Part shown: positions 18,761 to 28,066 of the stretch, piece after piece
Numbering within the stretch: the stretch's first letter is position 1
How the letters are laid out: every line of letters begins with the position of its first letter
Origin: an uncultured Oscillospiraceae bacterium
Lineage (GTDB): Bacteria; Bacillota; Clostridia; Oscillospirales; Oscillospiraceae
DNA: 34,623 nt
Direction of reading: 5' to 3'
Assembly (NCBI GenBank): GCA_904420145.1
Contig: CAJFUI010000076.1
Span: 1-34,623 of the forward strand
Notes under the pieces: model-generated
Seen by the model: the letters and a program-made list of their open reading frames with translations, nothing else
What the model was told of the DNA's origin: nothing
Databases searched by the model: none
Made by a program: the position numbers and the translations under genes

Positions 18761-19315
18761 ATGAACAAAAAGTTTTCCGTGAAGACCATTGTGGCCATCG
18801 GCATCGGTGCCGCCCTGTTCTTCGTCTGCGGCCGTTTTGTGGTCATCCCCAGCCCTGTGCCCAACACCAATATCAGCATCCAGTACGGCGTCCTCGGCTT
18901 TATGGCTGCGGTGTTCGGCCCCATCGCCGGCTTGCTGACCGGCCTGATCGGCCATACGCTTATTGACCTCAGCTGGGGCTGGGGCGTGTGGTGGAGCTGG
19001 GTCATCGCCTCCGGCGTCTTCGGCCTGCTGATGGGTCTTGCCTGCTGGAAGTTCCCCATTTCCGACGGCATCTTCGGCGGCAAGCAGGTGGCCCAGTTCA
19101 ACATCGCCCAGGTGATCTGCCACGTGATCTGCTGGGGCGTGGTGGCCCCTGTCCTGGACATTCTCATCTACTCCGAGCCCATTGAGAAGCTCTTTGCCCA
19201 GGGCCTCATGTCCGGCGTGGCCAACGCTGTCACCACCGCCATCGTGGGCACCCTGCTGTGCGTGGCCTACGCCGCCGCCAAGCCCAAGAAGGGCAGCCTC
19301 ACCAAGGAGGACTAA
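18761..19315 (+). CDS. ECF transporter S component, UPF0397 family
   Basis: MNKKFSVKTIVAIGIGAALFFVCGRFVVIPSPVPNTNISIQYGVLGFMAAVFGPIAG...LDILIYSEPIEKLFAQG...KKGSLTKED; UPF0397-like throughout. SD AGGAGG. Confidence 0.9.
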   Translation: MNKKFSVKTIVAIGIGAALFFVCGRFVVIPSPVPNTNISIQYGVLGFMAAVFGPIAGLLTGLIGHTLIDLSWGWGVWWSWVIASGVFGLLMGLACWKFPISDGIFGGKQVAQFNIAQVICHVICWGVVAPVLDILIYSEPIEKLFAQGLMSGVANAVTTAIVGTLLCVAYAAAKPKKGSLTKED

Positions 19316-19362
19316 CGTTAAAATCTGCCGCAAGAGACTGTGGGCCTTCTGCGGCAAGCTGA

Positions 19363-19387
19363 GGGACTGATGCCCGGCATCAGTCCC
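19363..19387 (+). terminator. Intra-operon hairpin between ECF S and ATPase genes (possible attenuator)
   Basis: GGGACTGATGC-CCG-GCATCAGTCCC, 11-bp perfect stem followed by TGTTCTCTCTTTC. Confidence 0.5.
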
Positions 19388-19429
19388 TGTTCTCTCTTTC
19401 CCACCAACCCCACCAGGAGGTACGCTGCA

Positions 19430-21139
19430 TTGAAGACGCCCGCCATCACCTTTGACCACTTTTCTTGGCAGTACAACGCCCAGATGGAGCCCACGCTCCG
19501 GGACCTGAACCTGACCATCTATCAGGGGGAGAAGGTCCTGATCTGCGGCCCCTCGGGCTGCGGCAAGAGCACCATCGCCCACTGCCTCAACGGCCTGATC
19601 CCCTTCTCCTACCGGGGGGAGATCCAAGGGAGCCTCACCATCTTCGGCAAGGAGACCAAGGAGCTGAGTCTCTTTGACGTGTCCAAAATGGTGGGCACGG
19701 TGCTTCAGGACGCCGACGGACAGTTTGTGGGCCTCACGGTGGCGGAGGATATCGCCTTTGCCCTGGAGAACGACTGCGTCCCCCAGGAGGACCTCTTTCG
19801 CCGGGTAAAAGAGGTGGCGGGGGAGGTCAGCATCCAAAACCACCTCTCCCACGCCCCCAATGAGCTCTCCGGCGGCCAGAAACAGCGGGTGTCCCTGGCC
19901 GGTGTCATGGTGGACAACGTGCCCATTCTGCTCTTTGACGAGCCCCTGGCCAACCTGGACCCCGCCACCGGCAAGCAGGCCATTGAGCTCATCGACGACA
20001 TCCAAAAGCGCACCGGCGCCACGGTGGTTATCATTGAGCACCGTCTGGAGGACGTGCTCCACCGGGATGTGGACCGGGTGATCCTCATGCAGGAGGGACA
20101 GATTGTGGCGGACCTGACGCCGGACGAGCTCCTCTCCTCCGATCTGCTCCAGCGCCACGGCATCCGGGAGCCCCTGTACATCACAGGCCTCAAGCACGCC
20201 GGCGTGGCCATCACCGCCGATATGGCCCCCCACAGCATCCGCACTATCCGCCTGAGCGAGGCGGACAAGGCCGCGGTGCGGCGGTGGTTCACCACAACGC
20301 CCCCCGCCCCGGAGTCCCCTGAGGCGCCGCCCCTTTTGGAGGCCGGGCACATCACCTTCGCCTACCCCAACGGCAAGGAGGCCCTCTCCGACGTCTCCGT
20401 CACCGTGCGCAAGGGGGAGATGCTCTCCATCGTGGGACGAAACGGCGCGGGCAAGTCCACTTTCTCCAAGGTGGTCTGCGGCTTTGAGCGCCAGCAGCAG
20501 GGCAGCCTCCGCTTCAACGGACAGAATCTGATGGAGCTGTCCATCAAGGAGCGGGCGGACCACATCGGCTATGTGATGCAAAATCCCAATCAGATGATCT
20601 CCAAGGTGCAGATCTTTGACGAGGTGGCCCTGGGCCTTGTGACCCGGGGCGTGGAGGAGAGGGAGATCCAGGAGCGGGTGGAGAAGGCCCTGACCATCTG
20701 CGGCCTCCACCCCTTCCGCCGGTGGCCCGTCTCCGCCCTGAGCTTTGGCCAGAAGAAGCGGGTGACCATCGCCTCCATTCTGGCCCTGGACCCGGAGATG
20801 ATCATTTTGGATGAGCCCACCGCCGGGCAGGACTTCCGCCACTACACCGAGATCATGGAGTTTCTCCGCTCCCTCAACGCCCAGGGGGTCACGGTGGTGA
20901 TGATTACCCACGACATGCACCTGATGCTGGAGTACTGCCACCGGGCTGTGGTCTTTGCCGACGGGAAGAAGATTGCCGACTCCACCTCCGCCGACGTGCT
21001 CACCGATCCCGACGTGATTGAGCGGGCCAGCCTGAAGGAGACCAGCCTCTACGACCTGGCCCTCCTCTGCGGCATCGAGGACCCCAAGGCCTTTGTCCAG
21101 CGCTTCATCGACTACGACCGGGAGGTGCGCAGCAAATGA
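19430..21139 (+). CDS. Energy-coupling factor ATPase with two ABC domains in one chain; TTG start
   Basis: Walker A GPSGCGKST and GRNGAGKST; signatures LSGGQKQRV and LSFGQKKRV. TTG at 19430 preceded by AGGAGG. Confidence 0.9.
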   Translation: MKTPAITFDHFSWQYNAQMEPTLRDLNLTIYQGEKVLICGPSGCGKSTIAHCLNGLIPFSYRGEIQGSLTIFGKETKELSLFDVSKMVGTVLQDADGQFVGLTVAEDIAFALENDCVPQEDLFRRVKEVAGEVSIQNHLSHAPNELSGGQKQRVSLAGVMVDNVPILLFDEPLANLDPATGKQAIELIDDIQKRTGATVVIIEHRLEDVLHRDVDRVILMQEGQIVADLTPDELLSSDLLQRHGIREPLYITGLKHAGVAITADMAPHSIRTIRLSEADKAAVRRWFTTTPPAPESPEAPPLLEAGHITFAYPNGKEALSDVSVTVRKGEMLSIVGRNGAGKSTFSKVVCGFERQQQGSLRFNGQNLMELSIKERADHIGYVMQNPNQMISKVQIFDEVALGLVTRGVEEREIQERVEKALTICGLHPFRRWPVSALSFGQKKRVTIASILALDPEMIILDEPTAGQDFRHYTEIMEFLRSLNAQGVTVVMITHDMHLMLEYCHRAVVFADGKKIADSTSADVLTDPDVIERASLKETSLYDLALLCGIEDPKAFVQRFIDYDREVRSK

Positions 21140-21963
21140 CCAACCTGTTCAACTATATCGACCGCCCCTCGCCCATCCACCGCCTCACCGGCGCCACGAA
21201 GCTGGTGTGCCTGCTGCTGTGGTCCTTCGCCTCCATGGTGACCTACGACACCCGGATCTTGATTTTTATGCCGGTAGTGTCCTTTGCCCTGTTCTCCGTC
21301 TCCAAGATCCGGCTGAAGGACGTATCCTTTATGCTGTGGGCCACCGTCGTGTTCATGGTGCTCAACAACGTGATGGTGTTCGTGTTCTCCCCCCAGCATG
21401 GCGTCAGCCTCTACGGCAGCCGGACGGTGCTCTTTACCATTGCGGGGCCCTATGTGGTGACGGCGGAGCAGCTGTTCTACCATCTGAATCTGGTCCTCAA
21501 GTACTTAGCGGCCATCCCCATGGTACTGCTGTTTGTCTGCACCACCAACCCCAGCGAATTTGCCGCCTCCCTCAACCGCATCGGCGTCAGCTACAAGATC
21601 TCCTACTCGGTGGCCCTGGCCCTGCGGTATATCCCCGATATCCAGCGGGAGTACCACGACATCTCCCAGTCCCAGCAGGCCCGGGGCATTGAGATGAGCA
21701 AGAAGGAGTCCCTTGTCAAGCGCTTGAAATCGGCCTCCGCCATTTTGATCCCCCTGATTATGTCCAGCATGGACCGCATCGAGGTGATCTCCAACGCCAT
21801 GGAGCTCCGGGGCTTCGGCAAAAACAAAAAGCGCACCTGGTACATGGCCCGGCCCTTCGCCAAGACGGACATCGCGGCTATGGCGGTGTGCGCGCTGCTG
21901 CTGGTTGCGGTCATCTGCGACGCGATTGTGATGGGCAGCCGGTTCTATAACCCCTTTGTGTAA
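21136..21963 (+). CDS. ECF transporter T component (transmembrane)
   Basis: ATGA overlap with ATPase; MTNLFNYIDRPSPIHRLTGATKLVCLLLWSF...SQQARGIEMSKKE...AMELRGFGKNKKRT; EcfT coupling motifs. Confidence 0.9.
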   Translation: MTNLFNYIDRPSPIHRLTGATKLVCLLLWSFASMVTYDTRILIFMPVVSFALFSVSKIRLKDVSFMLWATVVFMVLNNVMVFVFSPQHGVSLYGSRTVLFTIAGPYVVTAEQLFYHLNLVLKYLAAIPMVLLFVCTTNPSEFAASLNRIGVSYKISYSVALALRYIPDIQREYHDISQSQQARGIEMSKKESLVKRLKSASAILIPLIMSSMDRIEVISNAMELRGFGKNKKRTWYMARPFAKTDIAAMAVCALLLVAVICDAIVMGSRFYNPFV

Positions 21964-21980
21964 AAAATGAAACTCTGCCG

Positions 21981-22008
21981 AAAAGGCGGGACTTGCGTCC
22001 CGCCTTTT
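21981..22008 (+). terminator. Intrinsic terminator of the ECF operon
   Basis: AAAAGGCGGGAC-TTGC-GTCCCGCCTTTT followed by T-run. Confidence 0.88.
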
Positions 22009-22014
22009 TTTGCG

Positions 22015-22645
22015 CCCCTTCGGCGGAGGAGCTTTTTGGCAGTCCCTGCCGCGGGAGGTTTCGTGCCAACAGGCGCGGGAAGCTTTTGGGGCCTTTCGCG
22101 CCCCCTGGCGCGAGTGACTTTTGTCTCTGAACAAAAGTCACCAAAAATCAGCTTAGGGGCAAGCCCCTAAGAACCCCATGGGATTAGGCGGGGGCTGTTA
22201 GTCATCGCGAAATTTTTTTACCTCGTAGGTTCCGCCAGTCCCGGTGCAACACTGTATTGACCGCCGTCCTCTACCCGCCCTTTCCGCTGCGCTAAGGGCT
22301 CCTGCGGCGGGTTAGTGGAGAGCGGTGTTCGATCGCTTTCGCACACTGCACTTCCCCACACCACCGCAGCAGGCGCTCCCCATAGGGACAGAAAGTGCAA
22401 AGTGTCCCGCCGCAGCAGGGCGTAACGCCCGGGGCAGGTGCGGCAGTCCTCTCGGTGGCAACGCGCCGGTGATAGAAGAGAGCCGTACAGCGGGCATTAG
22501 GGAGTTCTTAGAACCGCAGGTTCTAAGCGGCTTTTTGCCTCCTTTTTGGCCGACCAAAAAGGAGGCCGCCCCGAGGGGCGGAACCTCTCGGCTGCCGAAA
22601 GCGGCAAAAAACCGCGTGGGCGGCAGAAACACTCCTCACTGAGTC
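22015..22645. repeat. Non-coding hairpin-rich island (possible repeat element or structured RNA)
   Basis: About 630 bp without a credible ORF; hairpins at 22097-22112, 22114-22141, 22152-22171, 22507-22527, 22537-22566 and 22566-22581. Confidence 0.5.
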
Positions 22646-22654
22646 GGAAAAAGG

Positions 22655-22682
22655 TTGTTTTTTCCAAATTTTGTGGTATACT
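22655..22682 (+). promoter_or_regulatory. Putative sigma-A promoter of ppa
   Basis: TTGTTT-16 bp-TATACT. Confidence 0.45.
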
Positions 22683-22711
22683 ATGCTTACTATATACAGG
22701 AGGGTCTCTCT

Positions 22712-23245
22712 ATGAACCTGTGGCACGATATCAAGCCCTCCCGCATGCAGCCTGAGGACTTTCTCGCTGTCATTGAGATTGAAAAGGGCTCGAAAAACAA
22801 ATATGAGCTGGACAAGGAGACCGGCGCCCTGCGTCTGGACCGGATTCTCTATACCTCCACCCACTACCCCGCCAACTACGGCTTTATTCCCCGCACCTAT
22901 GCCGACGACGGGGACCCGCTGGATGTGCTGGTGCTGTGCAGCGAACCGATTCGTCCCATGAGCCTGGTACGGGTCTATCCCGTGGGCTACTTCACCATGC
23001 GGGACGGCGGCGCCTTGGACGACAAAATCTTGGCGATTCCCTATGAGGACCCCATGTACAACGGCTACCGCGATCTCCGGGAGCTGCCTCGGCATGTGGC
23101 GGACGAGATCAGCCACTTCTTTAGCGTCTACAAGCATCTGGAGCCGGACAAAAACGCCGAGGTGGACAGTGCCCACGGCCGGGCCGAGGCGGTGGAGGTC
23201 ATCCGCCGGGCATTGGACCGCTACATCGAAATATTCTGCCGATAG
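22712..23245 (+). CDS. ppa: Inorganic pyrophosphatase (type I)
   Basis: MNLWHDIKPSRMQPEDFLAVIEIEKGSKNKYELDKETGALRLDRILYTSTHYPANYGFIPRTYADDGDPLDVLVL. Confidence 0.95.
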   Translation: MNLWHDIKPSRMQPEDFLAVIEIEKGSKNKYELDKETGALRLDRILYTSTHYPANYGFIPRTYADDGDPLDVLVLCSEPIRPMSLVRVYPVGYFTMRDGGALDDKILAIPYEDPMYNGYRDLRELPRHVADEISHFFSVYKHLEPDKNAEVDSAHGRAEAVEVIRRALDRYIEIFCR

Positions 23246-23255
23246 CGCTTTTGTG

Positions 23256-23294
23256 CGCCGCGGGTCTCCATTGAGGGAGAGGAGGCCCGCGGCG
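23256..23294 (+). terminator. Terminator-like hairpin after ppa
   Basis: CGCCGCGGG...CCCGCGGCG with inner TCTCC/GGAGA stem, then TTTCTT. Confidence 0.5.
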
Positions 23295-23432
23295 TTTCTT
23301 ATTTGCTGAAAATTTTGAATAATATGAAAATTTGCCCAACTCGCCCTTTACCAGCTTCAATTCTGTGCTATACTATTATCGTGAATTATTGTGGATAATT
23401 GTGCCCAATTTCACTACAAAGGAGGATATAAC

Positions 23433-23759
23433 ATGGAAAACCGCATCACTGTCAGCATCTGTGGGGAGGAGTATACCTTTACGGCGGAGGAATCCCCCTC
23501 CTATATGCAGAAGGTGGCCGCCATGGTGGACGAAAAAATGAGCGATATTCTCCGCAGCAGTCATGTCAGCCGTACCGACGCCGCCGTCTTGGCTGCCGTC
23601 AACCTGGCGGATGAATACTTAAAAAACCAGAGCAGCGGCGAAAACCTCCGCGGCCAGCTCAAGGGCTATTTGGACGAGGCCAACCGGGCCAAGGCAGAGG
23701 TGTCCGAGCTCAAGCGGGAGATCTTTAAGCTTCAGCAGCAGCTGGAGAAGGGCAAGTAA
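23433..23759 (+). CDS. zapA: Cell division protein ZapA-like
   Basis: MENRITVSICGEEYTFTAEESPSYMQKVAAMVDEKMSDILRSSHVSRTDAAVLAAVNLADEYLK + coiled coil. SD AAAGGAGG. Confidence 0.88.
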   Translation: MENRITVSICGEEYTFTAEESPSYMQKVAAMVDEKMSDILRSSHVSRTDAAVLAAVNLADEYLKNQSSGENLRGQLKGYLDEANRAKAEVSELKREIFKLQQQLEKGK

Positions 23760-23782
23760 GCAAGGAGAAGCAGGGACGCCGA

Positions 23783-25873
23783 ATGGAACTACTCTCACCC
23801 GCTGGCCACTGGGAGTCCATGGTGGCCGCCGTGCAAAACGGCGCGGATGCGGTTTACATGGGCTTTGGCGACTATAATGCCCGGCGCGGCGCCAAAAATT
23901 TTTCTGAGGAAGAATTTTTGGCGGCGGTTTCTTATTGCCATCTGCGGGGGGTGCGGGTACATCTGACACTCAACACCCTCCTCACTGACCGGGAGCTGCC
24001 TCAGGCGGAGGCCATCCTCCGTCTCGCCTCCCGGGCCGGGGTGGACGCGGTGATTGTCCAGGACTGGGGCGTCCTCTCCCTTTGCCGGGAGATCGTCCCC
24101 GACCTGCCGGTCCACGGCAGCACCCAGATGACGGTGCACACCCTGTCCGGGGTGGAGGAGCTCTCCCGCTTAGGGCTCTCCTGCGCCGTCCTCTCCCGGG
24201 AGCTGAGCCGGGAGGAGATCCGCTTTATCTGCGAAGGAAGCCCCATCGCCATCGAGGTCTTCGGCCACGGGGCCCTGTGCATGTGCTACTCCGGCCAGTG
24301 CGCCATGAGCGCCCTTATCGGCCAGCGCAGCGGCAACCGGGGCAAGTGCGCCCAGCCCTGCCGCCTTCCCTACCGCGTGGACGGCGGCAAGTCCGGCTAT
24401 CCCTTGAGCCTCAAGGACGTCTCCCTGGCCGACCATCTTGGCGAGCTGCGGGAGATGGGGGTAGCCAGCCTGAAGATCGAAGGGCGGATGAAGCGGCCGG
24501 AGTATGTGGCGGTGGTCACGGACATCTACGCCCGGCTCCTGCGGGAAAACCGGCAGCCCACGGCGGAGGAGCGGCAGGCGCTGCTTGCCGCCTTCTCCCG
24601 CAGCGGCTTTACCGACGGCTACTATGGGGGCAAAAAGGGCCCGGCCATGTTCGGCGTCCGCCCCAAGGGCGAGGGGGAAGACGAGGCTCTCTTTGCCGCC
24701 GCCCGGGCCAGCTATGAGCGCCAGGAGAGCCGTCTGGTCCCTGTCTTTTTTCACTGCCGCGCCGCCGCCGGAGAAGCGGTGCAGCTGACGGCGGAGGACG
24801 GGGAGGGACACAGGGTCTCTGTGTCCGGTCCGGTGCCCGAAGCGGCTCGAAACCGCAGCCTGACGGCGGAGGAGCTGTCAGCGCGGCTGGGCAAGACCGG
24901 GGGCACCGCCTTCTCCTGCGCCGCTGTCACGGCGGAGGTGGAGGACGGTCTCGCCCTGAGCGCGGCCTCCGTCAACGCCCTGCGGCGGGAGGCCCTGAGC
25001 GCCCTCACCGAGGTGCGCACCGCCCCGCCCAAGCGGCGGAAATTTAGAGCCGCCTCCCTCCCCCCTATCGCCAACGGCAAGGAGCCGCCGGAGCTGACTA
25101 TCTCCCTGCTGCGCCCTGAGCAGCTGACAGAGGCAGTAATGGCCTGTGAACCGGCGGTGGTGAGCATTCCAATCCATCTCATCGAGGCGGTGGATATTGC
25201 ACCCTATCGGGAGCGGACCATGTTCTCCGCCGAGCTCCCCCGTGTCTGGCGGGACAAAGACGAGCCGGTACTGGGCCGGCTGCTGGAGCTGGCAAGAGAG
25301 TGCGGATATACCTGTGTCAGCCTTCATAATATAGGACAGCTAACCATGGCCCGGGAGAGCGGTCTGCTCCTCCGGGGGGACTTCGGCCTCAACGTATTCA
25401 ACTCCCGCAGCGTGGAGTTCTGGCGGAAGGAGGGTCTCACCGCCCTGACCCTCTCCTTTGAGCTGCGCTCCGAACAGATCCGGGATCTCCGCAAGAGTCT
25501 CCCCTGCGAGGCCATTGTCTACGGCCGCCTGCCCCTAATGCTGACAGAGAACTGTCTGGTGGCCAACGCATACGGCTGCAAGCAGAAAAATCTCCATGGT
25601 CCCTGCACCGCCGGCCATACCCTGACAGACCGCATGGGGGAGGCCTTCCCCATCTGCCAGGTCTTCGGCTGCCGCAGCGAGGTGGAAAATGCCAAAACCC
25701 TCTTCTTAGCCGACAAGCCTGCCTACCAGAGCCTTGGCCTGCGCTACGCCCGCCTCCGCTTTACCACGGAGGACCCGGCGGTCTGTGCCGCCGTGGCGGC
25801 ACGGTACGCAGGGCGAGGAAATTATCTGCCGGAGAACTTTACCAGAGGTCTTTTTTTCCGAGGAGTGGAATAG
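23783..25873 (+). CDS. U32 family peptidase (with DUF3656-like C-terminal region)
   Basis: MELLSPAGHWESMVAAVQNGADAVYMGFGDYNARRGAKNF...FGHGALCMCYSGQCAMSALIGQRSGNRGKCAQPCRLPY. Confidence 0.92.
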   Translation: MELLSPAGHWESMVAAVQNGADAVYMGFGDYNARRGAKNFSEEEFLAAVSYCHLRGVRVHLTLNTLLTDRELPQAEAILRLASRAGVDAVIVQDWGVLSLCREIVPDLPVHGSTQMTVHTLSGVEELSRLGLSCAVLSRELSREEIRFICEGSPIAIEVFGHGALCMCYSGQCAMSALIGQRSGNRGKCAQPCRLPYRVDGGKSGYPLSLKDVSLADHLGELREMGVASLKIEGRMKRPEYVAVVTDIYARLLRENRQPTAEERQALLAAFSRSGFTDGYYGGKKGPAMFGVRPKGEGEDEALFAAARASYERQESRLVPVFFHCRAAAGEAVQLTAEDGEGHRVSVSGPVPEAARNRSLTAEELSARLGKTGGTAFSCAAVTAEVEDGLALSAASVNALRREALSALTEVRTAPPKRRKFRAASLPPIANGKEPPELTISLLRPEQLTEAVMACEPAVVSIPIHLIEAVDIAPYRERTMFSAELPRVWRDKDEPVLGRLLELARECGYTCVSLHNIGQLTMARESGLLLRGDFGLNVFNSRSVEFWRKEGLTALTLSFELRSEQIRDLRKSLPCEAIVYGRLPLMLTENCLVANAYGCKQKNLHGPCTAGHTLTDRMGEAFPICQVFGCRSEVENAKTLFLADKPAYQSLGLRYARLRFTTEDPAVCAAVAARYAGRGNYLPENFTRGLFFRGVE

Positions 25874-28006
25874 ATGCTGAGACGACCCAAAAGCGGGGGG
25901 GCCGCAGACCGCGGCCACCTGGAAATGACAAAGGAATACAACATCCGCCTGTGGGTGCTCTACGGCATCCTGCTGCTGTGCCTCGCCCTCTTTGTGGGGA
26001 TTCTCTATGAGGCGCAGGCTGTCAACGGGGCGGACTACTATGAGCAGTCGGCCAGCCGCATCCCCACCTCCGAGACGGTGGAGGCCAGCCGGGGGGTCAT
26101 CACCGACCGCAACGGCAAGGTGCTGGTGAGCAACCGCCAGGTCTACACCATCACCTTTGACAGCTCCGAGCTGCCGGAGGGCGCCAACCCCAACGAGGCC
26201 ATTCTGCGCCTGATTCACCTGTGCGAGGACTATGGCATCACTTGGGAGGACAACCTGCCCATCAGCGCCGAGTCCCCCTACTCCTACACCACAGACGCCA
26301 CCACCGACAGTCTCCGCAGCCGCTTTGGGAGCTTTCTCACCAGCTGCGGCTGGATCGACGGTGAGCTGACAGAGGAGAGCCCCTATCCCGTGCTCAATGC
26401 GGCCACTATGGAAAAAGAGGGCCTCTCGGACGGCAATGTCAGCGCCTACCGCCTGCTGGAGATGATGCGGGACTACTTTGCCATCGATCCCGATCTCTCC
26501 ATGGCGGAGGCCCGTAAAATTATCGGCGTGCGCTATGAATTGGCTGTGCGCACCTTGGTCAACACCACCGCCTATGTATTCGCCTCCGACGTCCCGGTGG
26601 AGCTGATCTCCATTCTCACCGACGGCAACTACGCCGGCGTGGTGGTGGGCACCAGCTCCATCCGCCAGTACAACACCGACCGGGCCGCCCACATTCTCGG
26701 ATACATCGGGGCGATCGGCCCTGATGAGTACGACGCGCTGATCGCCGAGGGCTACAGCGGCGACGATTTAGTGGGAAAGGACGGGGTGGAGCAGGCCTTT
26801 GAATCCTACCTGCGGGGCACCGACGGCAAGCGGGTCATCACCACCGATGAGAACGGAAAGATTACCGGGGAGCTCTACACCAAGCAGCCCATTCCCGGAG
26901 GCACCGTAACGCTGAGCATTGACATCGATCTGCAGGCGGCGGTGGAGGACGCTCTGGCCGCGGCTGTCACCGCCATGAACGAGGAGGACGGCCTGACCAC
27001 CCGGGGCGGCGCTGCCGTGGTGGTGGGGGTGGGCACCGGGGAGGTGCTGGCCATGGCCTCCTACCCCACCTACGACTTGGCCAGCTTCAGCAGCAATTAC
27101 AATGAATATGCCGCCGATCCCGCCAATCCCCTGTGGAACCGCAGCACCAACGGCCTGTATGCCCCTGGCTCCACCCTCAAGCCCCTGACGGCTATCGCCG
27201 CCTTGGAGGAGGGGGTGACCACCATCAGCGAGCGCCTGTACGACACAGGCCGCTGGATCTATCCTGGCACCGGAATGGGCCCCGCCTGCTGGCGGCGCAG
27301 CGGCCACGGCTGGGTGAACGTCACCAGCGCTGTTGCCAATTCCTGCAACTACTACTTCGCCGAGATGGGCTACCGGCTGGGCATGGACACGCTGCGGGAA
27401 TACCTGTCCGCCTTCGGTCTTGGCGAGAGTTCGGGTATTGAAATCGGTGATGCCGCTGGGCGGCTGCCGGAAAATCCGCCTGGAGAGGATCAGGCTCCGT
27501 GGGCCGCTTTTGGTCAGTCCAATCAGCTTTACACCCCCCTGCAGCTGGCCAACTATATTGCCACCTTAGCCGCCGGCGGGGACTACTATCAGCCCCATCT
27601 GCTGAAAACCGTGCGCAGCTATGACAACTCGGAAATTCTATATTCCGCGACAAATACCGCGCCCACAAGGACGATTAACCTGGATCCGGAGAACCTCAGC
27701 GCCGTGCTGGAGGGCATGCTGGACTACACCCAGCCCGGCGGCCAGATCTATACCTATTTCCGCGACTGTGTGGTCACCGCCGGCGCCAAGACCGGCACGG
27801 CTCAGCTGGGCGGTGACAGTGAGAACAACGGCGTTTTTGTCTGCTTCGCCCCCTATGAGGACCCGGAAATTGCCGTTTCAGTGGTGATCGAGAAGGGCGG
27901 CAGCGGCGCCGCATTGGCCTCCACGGCGGTGGAGATTCTCAATGCCTACTTCTCTGATTCCGAGATAGGCGCGGCGATTATCCCCGAGGACACTCTGCTC
28001 CCATAA
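25874..28006 (+). CDS. Class B penicillin-binding protein (PBP2/MrdA-like)
   Basis: N-terminal TM; SRGVITDRNGKVL; APGSTLKPL (SxxK), SCN (SxN), KTGTAQ (KTG). Starts immediately after the U32 stop. Confidence 0.9.
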   Translation: MLRRPKSGGAADRGHLEMTKEYNIRLWVLYGILLLCLALFVGILYEAQAVNGADYYEQSASRIPTSETVEASRGVITDRNGKVLVSNRQVYTITFDSSELPEGANPNEAILRLIHLCEDYGITWEDNLPISAESPYSYTTDATTDSLRSRFGSFLTSCGWIDGELTEESPYPVLNAATMEKEGLSDGNVSAYRLLEMMRDYFAIDPDLSMAEARKIIGVRYELAVRTLVNTTAYVFASDVPVELISILTDGNYAGVVVGTSSIRQYNTDRAAHILGYIGAIGPDEYDALIAEGYSGDDLVGKDGVEQAFESYLRGTDGKRVITTDENGKITGELYTKQPIPGGTVTLSIDIDLQAAVEDALAAAVTAMNEEDGLTTRGGAAVVVGVGTGEVLAMASYPTYDLASFSSNYNEYAADPANPLWNRSTNGLYAPGSTLKPLTAIAALEEGVTTISERLYDTGRWIYPGTGMGPACWRRSGHGWVNVTSAVANSCNYYFAEMGYRLGMDTLREYLSAFGLGESSGIEIGDAAGRLPENPPGEDQAPWAAFGQSNQLYTPLQLANYIATLAAGGDYYQPHLLKTVRSYDNSEILYSATNTAPTRTINLDPENLSAVLEGMLDYTQPGGQIYTYFRDCVVTAGAKTGTAQLGGDSENNGVFVCFAPYEDPEIAVSVVIEKGGSGAALASTAVEILNAYFSDSEIGAAIIPEDTLLP

Positions 28007-28066
28007 GATTTATTGATTCCTTTTCGTATATTTTTATTCATTTATTGCAATTAGTTGAGGTTTTCC

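Noticed and set aside
18746-20941. 731-aa minus-strand ORF across the ECF genes
   Set aside because: Compositionally biased shadow ORF overlapping the clear ECF S-component and double ATPase genes.
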